Shown here piece by piece: positions 1 through 7,956 of a stretch of 10,462 nt of DNA (positions within the stretch are counted from its first letter, which is position 1; each line of letters starts with the position of its first letter). This DNA comes from Stenotrophomonas maltophilia. Its GTDB lineage: Bacteria; Pseudomonadota; Gammaproteobacteria; Xanthomonadales; Xanthomonadaceae. The notes under the pieces are model-generated. The model was not told the DNA's origin. It ran no database searches and was given only the letters and a program-made list of their open reading frames with translations. Location of the stretch: NCBI GenBank assembly GCA_002386405.1, contig DGIP01000159.1, positions 1 through 10,462 of the forward strand. The letters run 5' to 3'. The position numbers and the translations under genes are program-made.

Positions 1-1
1 G

Positions 2-313
2 GTCGCAATCCCGGTAGAGCCGGGCCCGGCCCTACGACCGTCCGGTACCGCCCCGCCGCCGCGTCGCAACGCTCCGGTGGCGGAAGATCCCGCCGCACCT
101 GCACCCGCCCGCTCCGGCACGCGCCGCGCGGCGGTGCGCATGCCCGACCGCCTGCAGATCGCGCTGCTGCGCGCGTCCGGCTGCAACCCGGCCGAACCCG
201 ACACCCAGGCGTTGATGGCCGGCTGGAACCTGGACGAACTGCGCGGCAATGCCGCCGCCAAGCGCGCGCTGTGGCCGCAGTTGAGGGCACTGCGCAAGCG
301 GGGCCGAGGGTGA
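2..313 (+). CDS. holD: DNA polymerase III psi subunit (HolD), C-terminal part, 5' end outside the window
   Basis: The frame is open from the first bases of the window to TGA at 311-313, so the gene begins upstream. Nucleotides 2-139 encode a Pro/Ala/Arg-rich stretch that looks like a flexible linker. The conserved part follows: RLQIALLRASGCNP, then a helix-like block at 230-283, LDELRGNAAAKRALWPQL. From memory the end of E. coli psi reads LTDLRANPTARAALWQQI, which is 9 of 18 identical, and psi also has an IAML...CN stretch before it. In the family, psi bridges the chi subunit to the clamp loader. The context supports the call: in E. coli holD lies directly upstream of rimI, and here the stop overlaps the rimI start. 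A GTG at 77 could start a 78-residue protein, but that would lack most of the psi fold, so I treat it as internal. The gene is easily left as hypothetical because psi diverges quickly. Confidence 0.68.
   Translation, partial: VAIPVEPGPALRPSGTAPPPRRNAPVAEDPAAPAPARSGTRRAAVRMPDRLQIALLRASGCNPAEPDTQALMAGWNLDELRGNAAAKRALWPQLRALRKRGRG
14..35. repeat. GTAG-type palindrome inside the psi reading frame
   Basis: The 22 bases run GTAG, A, a perfect 12-base palindrome GCCGGGCCCGGC, C, then CTAC. The arms mirror each other except for one A/C pair. The GTAG end and stem resemble the SMAG-type REP palindromes at 815-903, but this copy has no unpaired loop bases. It lies in the open frame of the partial psi gene and encodes part of its Pro-rich segment. 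It could be a REP copy taken into coding sequence or a chance GC-rich palindrome. Confidence 0.4.
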
Positions 314-807
314 GCGCGGTCAGTTCGCCGCGTCCGATGTCGCTGCGCGCGCTGCGCGAACGCGACCTGGATGCGGTGATGGAAATCGAGCTGCGCGGCT
401 ACCCGTTCCCGTGGACGCGCGGCATCTTCGTCGATTGCCTGCGGGCCGGTTACCCGGCGCTGGCGCTGGAAGATGATGGCGTGCTGGTCGGCTATGGCGT
501 GCTCAGCATCGCTGCGGATGAGGCGCACGTGCTCAATGTCTGTGTCGATCCGTCCTGCCAGACTCGTGGCCTGGGCCGGCTGCTGTTCCGCGCGCTGGTG
601 AAGCTGGCGCGCGAGCATGGCGCGCAGCGGGTGTTCCTGGAAGTGCGCCCGTCCAACACACCGGCGGTGGCGCTGTACCACAGCGAAGGCTTCAACGAGA
701 TCGGCCGCCGCCCGCGCTATTACCCGGCCCGTGATGGCCGCGAAGACGCGCTGGTGATGGCGATCGAGCTGGTCGACGACGACATCCAGACGATGCCGCC
801 GTTGTAA
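310..807 (+). CDS. rimI: Ribosomal protein S18 alanine N-acetyltransferase RimI
   Basis: This 165-residue GNAT enzyme transfers acetyl from acetyl-CoA to the N-terminal alanine of ribosomal protein S18. The acetyl-CoA loop is QTRGLG at residues 84-89, after the strand HVLNVCVDP. LEVRPSN (110-116) holds E111, and ALYHSEGF (121-128) holds Y123; these match the conserved catalytic Glu and Tyr of RimI. The family-typical RRPRYYPARDGREDA follows at 133-147, and the FPW motif sits near residue 33. I chose GTG at 310 because it overlaps the psi stop as GTGA, the usual arrangement for coupled translation. ATG at 337 would give 156 residues and is also possible, since the domain begins at SLRALRERDLD. 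Neither start has a strong ribosome binding site. The acidic C-terminal tail (DDDIQTMPPL) extends past the core domain. Confidence 0.95.
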   Translation: MSAVSSPRPMSLRALRERDLDAVMEIELRGYPFPWTRGIFVDCLRAGYPALALEDDGVLVGYGVLSIAADEAHVLNVCVDPSCQTRGLGRLLFRALVKLAREHGAQRVFLEVRPSNTPAVALYHSEGFNEIGRRPRYYPARDGREDALVMAIELVDDDIQTMPPL

Positions 808-814
808 GGGCAGC

Positions 815-837
815 GTAGAGCCACGCCCTGCGTGGCT
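815..837 (+). repeat. GTAG palindrome (SMAG/REP-like), copy 1
   Basis: GTAG at 815-818 is followed by an 8-base-pair stem, AGCCACGC (819-826), loop CCT, and GCGTGGCT (830-837). The form, GTAG plus a short perfect hairpin in an intergenic gap, is that of the SMAG elements known from Stenotrophomonas maltophilia. It starts 8 bases past the rimI stop. The hairpin could protect or end the rimI transcript, but no T-run follows. Confidence 0.75.
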
Positions 838-849
838 GCGTGCGCCGCG

Positions 850-874
850 GTAGCAGGCGACCGTTGGTCGCCTG
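850..874 (+). repeat. GTAG palindrome (SMAG/REP-like), copy 2
   Basis: GTAG at 850-853 is followed by a 9-base-pair perfect stem, CAGGCGACC (854-862), loop GTT, and GGTCGCCTG (866-874). It has the same orientation as the copy at 815 but a different stem sequence, so it belongs to another subtype and is not a simple duplication. Confidence 0.75.
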
Positions 875-880
875 TCTGGA

Positions 881-915
881 AGCCGACTAACAGTCGGCTC
901 TACAGTCGGCTTTAC
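881..915 (-). repeat. Inverted GTAG palindrome, copy 3, with a 12-base partial duplication over the valS stop
   Basis: On the reverse strand GTAG (903-900) leads into an 8-base-pair stem, AGCCGACT (899-892), loop GTT, and AGTCGGCT (888-881). The 12 bases at 892-903 are repeated directly at 904-915 with one change (AGTCGGCTCTAC versus AGTCGGCTTTAC). The second copy holds the valS stop codon. Its end reads GTAA on the valS strand, where an intact element would read GTAG. Opposed to copies 1 and 2, it leaves a hairpin facing each of the convergent genes. Confidence 0.72.
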
Positions 916-3680
916 AGCTTCGCGCGCTGCGCGACCAGGCCTTCCAGCTGCGCGGTCCATTCGACCAGGCGCACGCGCTCCTGCTCGATCACCGCCGCCG
1001 GCACCTTGTCGGTGAACTTCGACAGCTTGGTGGCGCTCTTTTCCTTCTCCGCCTCGACCCGCGCGATTTCCTTGTCCAGGCGCGCGCGTTCGGCACCCAG
1101 GTCGACCAGGCCTTCCAGCGGCACCAGCAGGGTCAGCTCGCCCACGATCGCGGTGGCGGCCGGCGGGGTGTCCGCATCGGCGGCCAGCCATTCGATTCGC
1201 TCCAGCTTGAGCAGGAACGACAGCGACGAGGTGAAGCGGGCCACCCGGTTGCGGTCGTCGTCGCTGCCACCCTGCAGCAGCAGGCCGACCTGCTTGGCTG
1301 GCGGCACGTTCAGTTCGCTGCGCACGCGGCGCAGCGCGCTGACCATCGACTTCAGCCACTCCACGTCGGCCTCGGCGCGCACGAAATCGCCGGCGAACTC
1401 ATCGGCGGTCGGGTAGGGGCGCAGCGAGATGGTGTCGCCGTCCAGGCCCAGGCGCGGGGCGACCTGGCGCCACAGCTGCTCGGTCACGAACGGGGTGAGC
1501 GGGTGCAACAGGCGCAGCAGCGCTTCGAGCACGTACAGCAGGGTGTGGCGAGTGCTGGCCGCGTCGTCGGCGTTGTCGCCGTTGAGCGCCGGCTTGGTCA
1601 GCTCCAGGAACCAGTCGCAGAACTCGTTCCAGGCGAACTCGTACAGCGCCTGCGCCAGCAGGTCGAAGCGGTAGTTGGCGTAGTGCGCCTGCGCCTCGGC
1701 CGACACCGCCGCCAACCGCGCCAGGATCCAGCGTTCGGCATCGGTGCGCGGTTGCGGCACGCCGTTGAACTGCGCGCCTTCGGTGTTCATCAGGGTGAAG
1801 CGGCTGGCGTTCCACAGCTTGTTGCAGAAGTTCTTGTAGCCCTCGGCGCGGCTCATGTCGAACTTGATGTCGCGGCCATGGGTGGCCAGCGCGGCGATGG
1901 TGAAGCGCAGCGCGTCGGCACCGTGGGCGATGATGCCGTCGGGGAAGTCCTTGCGGGTGGCCTTCTCGATCTTCGGCGCGTCCTTGGGCTTCATCAGCCC
2001 GGTGGTGCGCTTGGCGACCAGGTCGTCGATGGAGATGCCGTCGATGATGTCCAGCGGATCGAGCACGTTGCCCTTGGACTTGGACATCTTCTGGCCCTGC
2101 GCATCGCGGATCAGGCCGGTGATGTAGACGTCCTTGAACGGAATCTTCCCGGTGAAGCTGTCGGTGGCCATGATCATGCGGGCCACCCAGAAGAAGATGA
2201 TGTCAAAGCCGGTGATCAGCACCGACGACGGCAGGTAGCGCTCGAAGCCACGCTCGGCCATGGCCTGCTCGTTCGGCCAGCCCAGGGTGGAGAACGGCCA
2301 CAGCTGCGAGGAGAACCAGGTTTCCAGCACGTCGCTGTCCTGGCGCAGCACCACGTCGGCGCCCAGGTTGGCGCGCGCGCGCGCGTCGGCCTCGTCGCGG
2401 CCGACGTAGCAGGTGCCCGCTTCGTCGAACCACGCCGGAATGCGGTGGCCCCACCACAGCTGGCGGCTGATGCACCAGTCCTGGATGTTTTCCATCCAGT
2501 GGCGGTAGGTGTTGATCCAGTTGGCCGGGACGAACTGGATCGAACCGTTCTCGACCAGTTCCAGGCCGCGCTTGGCCAGCACGTCCATCTTCACGAACCA
2601 CTGGTCGGTCAGGTACGGCTCGATCACCTGGCCGGTCCGGTCGCCGCGCGGCACCTGCAGCTTGTGCGCCTTGGTCTCGACCAGGATGCCCAGCTCTTCC
2701 AGCTCGGCCAGCACCACCTTGCGCGCTTCGTAGCGATCCAGCCCGCGGTACTTTTCCGGGGCGTTGTCGTTGATCGCCGCCACCGGGGTGAACAGGTTGA
2801 TCATCGGCAGGTCGTGGCGCAGCCCCACCTGGTAATCGTTGAAATCGTGCGCCGGGGTGACCTTGACCACGCCGGTGCCGAACTCGCGGTCGACGTAATC
2901 GTCGGCGATCACCGGGATCTCGCGGTCGGTCAGCGGCAGCTTCACCATTCTGCCGATCAGGTGCGCATAGCGTTCGTCTTCCGGGTGCACCATCACGGCG
3001 GTATCGCCGAGCATGGTTTCCGGGCGGGTGGTGGCCACGGTCAGGCTGCCGCTGCCGTCGGCCAGCGGGTAGCTGATCGACCACAGGAAGCCGTCTTCCT
3101 CCACGCTTTCCACTTCCAGGTCGGAAATGGCGGTCTTCAGCACCGGGTCCCAGTTGACCAGGCGCTGGCCACGGTAGATCAGCCCCTGCTCATGCCAGCG
3201 CAGGAACGCCTCGACCACCGCTTCGGACGGCTGCGGGTCCATGGTGAAGGTGCTGCGCGACCAGTCCGCCGAGGTGCCCATGCGGCGCATCTGGCGCTCG
3301 ATGATGTCGCCCGACTGCGCCTTCCACTCCCACACCTTTTCGATGAAGCCGTCGCGGCCCAGCGAATCGCGGCTCTCGCCGTTGCCGGCCAGCGCCAGGT
3401 TGCGCGACACCACCATTTCGGTGGCGATGCCGGCGTGGTCGGTACCCACCTGCCACAGCGTGTCGTAGCCGCGCATGCGGTGGTAGCGCACCAGCGCATC
3501 CATCAGGGTCTGCTGGAAGGCATGGCCCATGTGCAGCGTGCCGGTCACGTTCGGCGGCGGCAGCAGGATGGTGTACGGCTCGCCCTTGCCGGACGGCTTG
3601 AAGTGCCCGGCCTTCTCCCAGGAGTCGTACAGCTCCGTTTCGAAGGTCTTGGGGTCGTAGCTGGAGGCAAGTTGGGTCAT
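912..3680 (-). CDS. valS: Valine--tRNA ligase
   Basis: This class I aminoacyl-tRNA synthetase of 922 residues charges tRNA-Val and hydrolyses mischarged Thr-tRNA-Val. The HIGH motif is HMGH at residues 50-53, after [17 protein letters not shown] is at 531-535 in [14 protein letters not shown]. The CP1 editing domain shows [12 protein letters not shown] from 217, containing T218, R219 and D226, and [15 protein letters not shown] from 272. The last 60 or so residues are an alternating Glu/Lys/Arg/Leu coiled coil, the ValRS tRNA-binding arm. The start is ATG at 3680 ([10 protein letters not shown]), typical of the family. A TTG at 3737 would add 19 residues unlike the family. No good ribosome binding site precedes the ATG, so it may be read from a transcript shared with holC, 73 bases upstream. 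The TAA stop lies inside a REP-like repeat. Confidence 0.98.
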   Translation of the reverse strand: MTQLASSYDPKTFETELYDSWEKAGHFKPSGKGEPYTILLPPPNVTGTLHMGHAFQQTLMDALVRYHRMRGYDTLWQVGTDHAGIATEMVVSRNLALAGNGESRDSLGRDGFIEKVWEWKAQSGDIIERQMRRMGTSADWSRSTFTMDPQPSEAVVEAFLRWHEQGLIYRGQRLVNWDPVLKTAISDLEVESVEEDGFLWSISYPLADGSGSLTVATTRPETMLGDTAVMVHPEDERYAHLIGRMVKLPLTDREIPVIADDYVDREFGTGVVKVTPAHDFNDYQVGLRHDLPMINLFTPVAAINDNAPEKYRGLDRYEARKVVLAELEELGILVETKAHKLQVPRGDRTGQVIEPYLTDQWFVKMDVLAKRGLELVENGSIQFVPANWINTYRHWMENIQDWCISRQLWWGHRIPAWFDEAGTCYVGRDEADARARANLGADVVLRQDSDVLETWFSSQLWPFSTLGWPNEQAMAERGFERYLPSSVLITGFDIIFFWVARMIMATDSFTGKIPFKDVYITGLIRDAQGQKMSKSKGNVLDPLDIIDGISIDDLVAKRTTGLMKPKDAPKIEKATRKDFPDGIIAHGADALRFTIAALATHGRDIKFDMSRAEGYKNFCNKLWNASRFTLMNTEGAQFNGVPQPRTDAERWILARLAAVSAEAQAHYANYRFDLLAQALYEFAWNEFCDWFLELTKPALNGDNADDAASTRHTLLYVLEALLRLLHPLTPFVTEQLWRQVAPRLGLDGDTISLRPYPTADEFAGDFVRAEADVEWLKSMVSALRRVRSELNVPPAKQVGLLLQGGSDDDRNRVARFTSSLSFLLKLERIEWLAADADTPPAATAIVGELTLLVPLEGLVDLGAERARLDKEIARVEAEKEKSATKLSKFTDKVPAAVIEQERVRLVEWTAQLEGLVAQRAKL

Positions 3681-3753
3681 GCGGGGGCAACCAGGAGGCA
3701 ATCGTTGAAGGATCAGGGCACCGGCGGCACCGATCAAGGGTGCCGGGCCGGGC

Positions 3754-4179
3754 TTACATGTCGTACTTGTTCAGGTCGAAATCCAGCGCCTTGTACTGGC
3801 GCCAGCGCTCGCGCAGCGGCTCGCGGGCTTCCGGGTCGGCCGGCACTACTTCCAGCACCCGGTCGCAGGCGCCCAGGTAGGGGTCGTCGCGCAGGTTGAT
3901 CACCAGCGGGCGCGAGGCGGCGTCGGTACCCGGCGCGGCGATCAGTACCAGCGCCTCTTCCTCGTCCGCGTCTTCGCCGGCGATCTGGTGCGGAATGTAG
4001 GCATCGTCGTCGAACGACCACAGCAGCTCGTCCAGCTCCTCGGCCTGGGCCTGGTCACGCGCCAATACCAGGGTGGACAACCCCGCATCGTTGGCCTTGC
4101 GGGCCAGTTCGCAGACCAGGCGCAGCGGCTCCGTGAGGAACCGCGGCTTGGCAATCAGGTAAAAATCAGCCCGCGACAT
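3754..4179 (-). CDS. holC: DNA polymerase III chi subunit
   Basis: At 141 residues this is close to E. coli chi (147). Chi joins the clamp loader through psi and contacts single-strand binding protein, linking the polymerase to coated lagging-strand DNA. Shared features are the FYLIA opening, LVCELA with C23, LDELLW with W54 (E. coli W57), the PHQIAGE segment, VINLR, and [16 protein letters not shown] at the end. R123 lines up with E. coli R128, a residue known for SSB binding. The region at 67-80 is more acidic than in E. coli. The ATG overlaps the last 14 bases of pepA (4166-4179), so translation is probably coupled. The order pepA-holC-valS is the E. coli one. Its binding partner psi appears to be encoded at the left edge of the window. 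Confidence 0.96.
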   Translation of the reverse strand: MSRADFYLIAKPRFLTEPLRLVCELARKANDAGLSTLVLARDQAQAEELDELLWSFDDDAYIPHQIAGEDADEEEALVLIAAPGTDAASRPLVINLRDDPYLGACDRVLEVVPADPEAREPLRERWRQYKALDFDLNKYDM

Positions 4180-5656
4180 GGGCGCGGCCGACCTGGTCCA
4201 GCAGCCACTGGGTCAGCAGGCCGACCGGGCGGCCGGTGGCCATGCCGCGCTTGCCTTCGTCGCTGGCCACGCCGGCGATGTCCAGGTGCGCCCAGCGCTG
4301 GCCTTCGGTGAAGCGCGACAGGAAGCAGCCGGCGGTGATCGCGCCGGCCCAGCGGCCGCCGATGTTGTAGACGTCGGCGAAGCTGGAATCCAGCATCGGC
4401 TGGTACTCGTCCCACAGCGGCAGGCGCCAGGCGCGGTCGAACACGTGCTCGCCGGCGGCCAGCAGTTCATTGGCCAGGTCGTCGTGCTTGGTCATCAGGC
4501 CGGCGGTCTGGTGGCCCAGGGCGACCAGGCAGGCACCGGTCAGGGTGGCCACGTCGACCAGCGCGGCCGGCTCGAAGCGCTGCGCGTAGGTCAGCGCGTC
4601 GCACAGGATCAGGCGGCCTTCGGCATCGGTGTTGCCCACTTCGATGGTCTTGCCCGACATCGAGGTAATCACGTCGGATGGGCGGTAGGCGTTGCCGTCG
4701 ATGGCGTTTTCCACCGCCGGGACCACCACCACCAGGTTCAGCGGCAGCTTGGCGGTGACGGCGGCGACGAATGTGCCGATGACGTTGGCGCCACCGCACA
4801 TGTCGTACTTCATCTCTTCGATGCCGCCCTGGGTCTTCAGGTTCACGCCGCCGGTATCGAAGGTGATGCCCTTGCCGACCAGCACGTACGGCTTGGCGTC
4901 GCCGCCGTTGTTCCACTTCAGCACCACCAGGCGCGGGCGGTTGGCCGAGCCACGGGCCACGGCCAGCAGCGAACCCATGCCGAGCGCTTCCATCTGGGTC
5001 TCGTCCAGGATCTCCGCTTCGGCCCCGGCATGGGCCTGGGCGAAGGCCACCGAGGATTCGGCCAGGTAGGCCGGGGTGCACAGGTTCGGCGGCAGGTTGC
5101 CCAGCTCGCGGGCGTGCTGCACGCCGGCGGCGATGGCCTGGCCCTGGGTCAGCGCCTGGCTGTCGGTACCGGCGATGGCCAGCGTGGCCAGGCCCGGGGC
5201 CTCGGCCTTCTTGGTGCCCAGGGTGGCGGTGTAGCGGTAAGCGGCGTGGTCGGCGCTGATCACGGCCTGGCGGATGTTCCAGGCGGCATCGCGGCCCTTG
5301 ACCTCGATCCCGGCCAGGGTGAACAGCGCGTGGCGGATGACCCCGCTCTTCAGCGCGCGGCTGGCATCGCCCACCGCCTTGAGGTACTGGGGCACGCCGA
5401 ACTTGGCCGGCTCGCCCAGCCCGACCACCAGCACGCGCGGGGCCTTCACGCCGGGCACGTCATGCAGCAGGGTGGTGGCGCCGGTCTTGCCGCTGACATC
5501 GCCGCGGGCGACCAGGGCGGTCAAACGGCCGCCCGAAGCGGCGTCCAGGGCCTGTGCCGCCGGGCTCAGGGTCTGGTCGGCATAGGCGCCAACGATGACG
5601 CAGTCGACCTCGGCCGAGGCCGGGGCAGCGTGGTTCAGGGTGAATTCCAGGGCCAT
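4166..5656 (-). CDS. pepA: Leucyl aminopeptidase (M17 family)
   Basis: This 496-residue cytosolic di-zinc (or manganese) peptidase removes N-terminal residues from peptides and forms hexamers in the family. All metal ligands are present: K262, D267, D285, D344 and E346. The catalytic K274 and R348 are also there, and the M17 signature NTDAEGRL spans 342-349. Residues 1-170 form the variable N-terminal domain. In E. coli this domain helps PepA bind DNA, as a carAB regulator and as an accessory protein for XerCD recombination at cer; whether this copy does so cannot be read from sequence. The start ATG has GGAA eight bases upstream (complement of 5665-5668). It is first in a reverse-strand operon with holC and valS, divergent from lptF. 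Confidence 0.97.
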   Translation of the reverse strand: MALEFTLNHAAPASAEVDCVIVGAYADQTLSPAAQALDAASGGRLTALVARGDVSGKTGATTLLHDVPGVKAPRVLVVGLGEPAKFGVPQYLKAVGDASRALKSGVIRHALFTLAGIEVKGRDAAWNIRQAVISADHAAYRYTATLGTKKAEAPGLATLAIAGTDSQALTQGQAIAAGVQHARELGNLPPNLCTPAYLAESSVAFAQAHAGAEAEILDETQMEALGMGSLLAVARGSANRPRLVVLKWNNGGDAKPYVLVGKGITFDTGGVNLKTQGGIEEMKYDMCGGANVIGTFVAAVTAKLPLNLVVVVPAVENAIDGNAYRPSDVITSMSGKTIEVGNTDAEGRLILCDALTYAQRFEPAALVDVATLTGACLVALGHQTAGLMTKHDDLANELLAAGEHVFDRAWRLPLWDEYQPMLDSSFADVYNIGGRWAGAITAGCFLSRFTEGQRWAHLDIAGVASDEGKRGMATGRPVGLLTQWLLDQVGRAHVAG

Positions 5657-5681
5657 TGATCAGATTCCGTTGGCAAATACG

Positions 5682-5687
5682 TACAAT
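5682..5687 (+). promoter_or_regulatory. Candidate -10 element for lptF-lptG
   Basis: TACAAT matches the sigma-70 -10 consensus at 5 of 6 positions and predicts a start near 5694, giving a leader of about 67 bases. No matching -35 lies 16-18 bases upstream. The nearest, TTGATC at 5656-5661, is 20 bases away and overlaps the pepA start codon. The element sits 7 bases from the proposed pepA -10, so the two promoters would compete for RNA polymerase. Confidence 0.35.
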
Positions 5688-5694
5688 CGCGAGC

Positions 5695-5723
5695 TGTTTA
5701 CGTCCCGTCAGTAGACTGGGCAA
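5695..5723 (-). promoter_or_regulatory. Probable sigma-70 promoter for pepA-holC-valS
   Basis: Read on the reverse strand, TTGCCC (5723-5718) is followed after exactly 17 bases by TAAACA (5700-5695). That predicts a transcript starting near 5688, about 30 bases ahead of the pepA ATG and upstream of its GGAA site. The -35 is 4 of 6 and the -10 is 4 of 6 to consensus, with ideal spacing and position. Confidence 0.45.
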
Positions 5724-5760
5724 CCACGCGAACGAATCCGAGAGTTTAAACCACCGCCCC

Positions 5761-6840
5761 ATGTCGAAGCTCGATCGCTATCTCCTGCGTGATTTCGTCC
5801 AGAGTTTTCTGGCCACCCTGATCGTATTGCTGGTAGTAAGCGTGGGCGGCGTGCTGGTGGACATCCTCGGCAACATCGCCGATGGCCGCCTGCCCGCCCG
5901 CCTGCTGTTCTCCCAGCTGGGCCTGCAGTTCATCGTGTACATGCCGCTGATCCTCCCGCTGGCGCTGATGCTGGGCCTGCTGCTGGCCACCGCCCGGCTG
6001 TACCGGGACTCGGAAATGGCGGTCCTGACCGCCATCGGGGTGGGGCCCAAGCGGCTGCTGCGGCCGGTGCTGATGCTGGTGCTGCCGGTGGTCGGGCTGA
6101 TCGGCCTGTGCTCGCTGTGGCTGGGCCCGTGGGCCGACCGGACCAGCGAGCAGATGATCGAGGACGCCAACAAGAGCCTGGTCATGGCCGGGCTGGAGTC
6201 GGGCAAGTTCACCATGCTGTCCAATGGCGGGGTGGTCTACCTGTCTTCGGTCTCGGCCGACGGCAGCGGGCTGGGGCGGGTGTTCGTACAGCGCAGCCGG
6301 GGCGACCGCATCGAGGTGATGTCGGCCGCGAGCGGCAAGATGTTCTTCGAGGGCGACCGCCAGCGCTATCTGCGGCTGGATGACGGCCACCAGGTTGAAG
6401 GCCCGGCCAACGGCGCGCTGGATTACCGGCTGATGACCTTCGCCCGCAACGACGTTGCGCTGCCGGATGGCGCCATCACCCGCGACGACAACGATCCCGA
6501 GCTGATGCCGACCGGCCGGTTGTTCGGCGACGCCCGGCCGGAGGCCCAGGCGCAGCTTCATTCGCGCATCACGCCCCCGCTCATCGCCCTGGCGTTTGCG
6601 TTGATGACCCTGCCACTGGCGCGCAGTTCGCCGCGCCAGCAGCGGTACGGGCGCATGATGTTTGCCTTCCTTGCCTACATGGTCGGCATGAACCTGATGT
6701 TCATTGGTACCCGATGGATCGCCGACGGCAAGGTGCCGGCGTCATTGGGGTTGTGGTGGTTGAGCCTGCCGTTGCTGGCGCTGGCCATCTGGATGTACCT
6801 GCGCGACGGCAAGCTCTCGCGCCCGCGGAGGACCGCATGA
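5761..6840 (+). CDS. lptF: LPS export ABC transporter permease LptF
   Basis: This 359-residue inner-membrane protein forms, with LptG and the LptB ATPase, the transporter that pulls lipopolysaccharide from the inner membrane and pushes it along the LptC-A-D bridge. It has the family layout: three membrane segments (about 15-36, 54-78, 101-123), a periplasmic beta-jellyroll domain (about 125-265), then three more segments (about 270-288, 300-320, 328-346). The opening LDRYLLRDFVQSF is typical, as is the cytoplasmic loop RDSEMAVLTAIGVGPKRLL (82-100), which would meet LptB. The frame stays open upstream to 5656, but the ATG at 5761 fits the family start. No ribosome binding site is visible before it. 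The length matches E. coli LptF (366). It overlaps lptG by ATGA. Confidence 0.95.
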   Translation: MSKLDRYLLRDFVQSFLATLIVLLVVSVGGVLVDILGNIADGRLPARLLFSQLGLQFIVYMPLILPLALMLGLLLATARLYRDSEMAVLTAIGVGPKRLLRPVLMLVLPVVGLIGLCSLWLGPWADRTSEQMIEDANKSLVMAGLESGKFTMLSNGGVVYLSSVSADGSGLGRVFVQRSRGDRIEVMSAASGKMFFEGDRQRYLRLDDGHQVEGPANGALDYRLMTFARNDVALPDGAITRDDNDPELMPTGRLFGDARPEAQAQLHSRITPPLIALAFALMTLPLARSSPRQQRYGRMMFAFLAYMVGMNLMFIGTRWIADGKVPASLGLWWLSLPLLALAIWMYLRDGKLSRPRRTA

Positions 6841-7943
6841 AGCTTCACCCGATGCGGTTTGATTTCTACCTGGGGCGGGCGGTGTTCGGCACCGTGCTGC
6901 TGACCTGGGCCGTGCTGGTCGGCCTGGACGTGGTGATGGCGTTCTCCGGCGAGTTCAAGGACGTGGGCAAGGGCGGCTATACGCTGGGCCATGCGGCGGC
7001 CTCGGTGCTGTACACCGTGCCGCGCCGGGCCTACACGTTCTTCCCTACCGCAGCGGTGATCGGTGCGCTGATGGGGCTGGGCCAGATGGCCGCCACCTCC
7101 GAGCTCACCGCGCTGCGCGCGCTGGGGTTGTCGCGCAAGCGGCTGAGTGCCTCGGTGGCGATCGCGTTGTCGTTGATGACGGCGGTGATGGTGGTGAACG
7201 GCGAGACGCTGGCGCCTTGGGCACAGAACCGTTCCGACAACATCAGGGCCAGTGCGAAGTCGGGGCAGAACCTTGCCGCGTCGCGTTATGCGGGCGTCTG
7301 GGTGCGCGAAGGCGACACCTTCCTCACCGCGACCAGTGGCGATGAGCAGCTGCTGCCCGGCGGCGGCACGCGCCTGGTTCTCAGCGACGTGCGCCTGTAC
7401 CAGATCGCACCGGACGGAAACATTGCGTCGGTGACCCATGCCGGCACGGTCGAGCACACCGCCGATGGCTGGACCTTGAACAAGGTGCGCCGCGATACCT
7501 TCGGCGAGCGTTCGGCCACGCGTACCACCGCGGAAACCGAAAAGTGGGATTCCAAGCTGGATGCGGGCGCGCTGGCCTCCGGGTTCTCCAAGCCGCGCAA
7601 CCTGGCCGCGCGCGACCTGCGCACCAGCATCGAATACCGCAAGCGCAACGGGCTGGACGCGCGCGATTACGAGGACATCTACTGGAGCCGCTGGTTCTAC
7701 CCGCTCAACGTGCTGGCGCTGTGCCTGGCCGCCGTCCCGTTCGCGTTCGGTTCGCTGCGCAGCGGCGGCATGGGCAAGCGCCTGTTCCTGGGCATCCTGT
7801 TCGCGCTGGGCTTCTGGCTGCTGCAGCTGTTCTTCGGGCGCATGGCCGGTGCGTTGAAGTTCGACTACCGCATCGCCTACGCGCTGCCACCGATCGTGAT
7901 GCTGGTGGTATCGGGCATGCTGTTCCGGCGCAAGTCGGGTTGA
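6837..7943 (+). CDS. lptG: LPS export ABC transporter permease LptG
   Basis: This 368-residue protein is the second membrane subunit of the LptB2FG lipopolysaccharide transporter. Membrane segments lie at about 15-37, 60-81 and 104-124, the periplasmic jellyroll at about 130-280, and the last three segments at about 286-305, 314-334 and 345-363. The cytoplasmic coupling loop reads TSELTALRALGLSRKRL (87-103), the counterpart of the loop in LptF. The segment FSKPRNLAARDLRTSIEYRKRNG (split here as FSKPRNLAARDL and RTSIEYRKRNG) before segment 4 is characteristic of LptG. The start ATG shares ATGA with the lptF stop and has GGAGG at 6827-6831 five bases upstream, the clearest ribosome binding site in the window. 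This suggests tight coupling and equal output of the two subunits. Confidence 0.95.
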   Translation: MKLHPMRFDFYLGRAVFGTVLLTWAVLVGLDVVMAFSGEFKDVGKGGYTLGHAAASVLYTVPRRAYTFFPTAAVIGALMGLGQMAATSELTALRALGLSRKRLSASVAIALSLMTAVMVVNGETLAPWAQNRSDNIRASAKSGQNLAASRYAGVWVREGDTFLTATSGDEQLLPGGGTRLVLSDVRLYQIAPDGNIASVTHAGTVEHTADGWTLNKVRRDTFGERSATRTTAETEKWDSKLDAGALASGFSKPRNLAARDLRTSIEYRKRNGLDARDYEDIYWSRWFYPLNVLALCLAAVPFAFGSLRSGGMGKRLFLGILFALGFWLLQLFFGRMAGALKFDYRIAYALPPIVMLVVSGMLFRRKSG

Positions 7944-7956
7944 CCCCCGGCGGTAC

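Noticed and set aside
832..1416. Forward-strand open frame of 194 codons running from the REP cluster into valS
   Set aside because: Arg/Ser-rich shadow of the valS C-terminus whose start lies inside a palindrome.
3681..3737. N-terminal extension of ValS from TTG at 3737
   Set aside because: The extra 19 residues do not resemble ValRS, and the family begins near [10 protein letters not shown].
1503..3899. Forward-strand open frame of 798 codons opposite valS and holC
   Set aside because: Its composition (runs of Gln, His, Val, Gly, Arg, Ala) is the mirror of GC-rich codons on the reverse strand. ValS on the other strand has every family motif.
4178..5659. Forward-strand open frame of 493 codons covering all of pepA
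   Set aside because: It is the exact antisense shadow of pepA in high-GC DNA, with no recognisable motif and an Ala/Gly/Gln/His-rich product.
5656..5760. N-terminal extension of LptF by 35 residues
   Set aside because: It would start at ATT and run through the divergent promoter region. The ATG at 5761 gives the normal family start.
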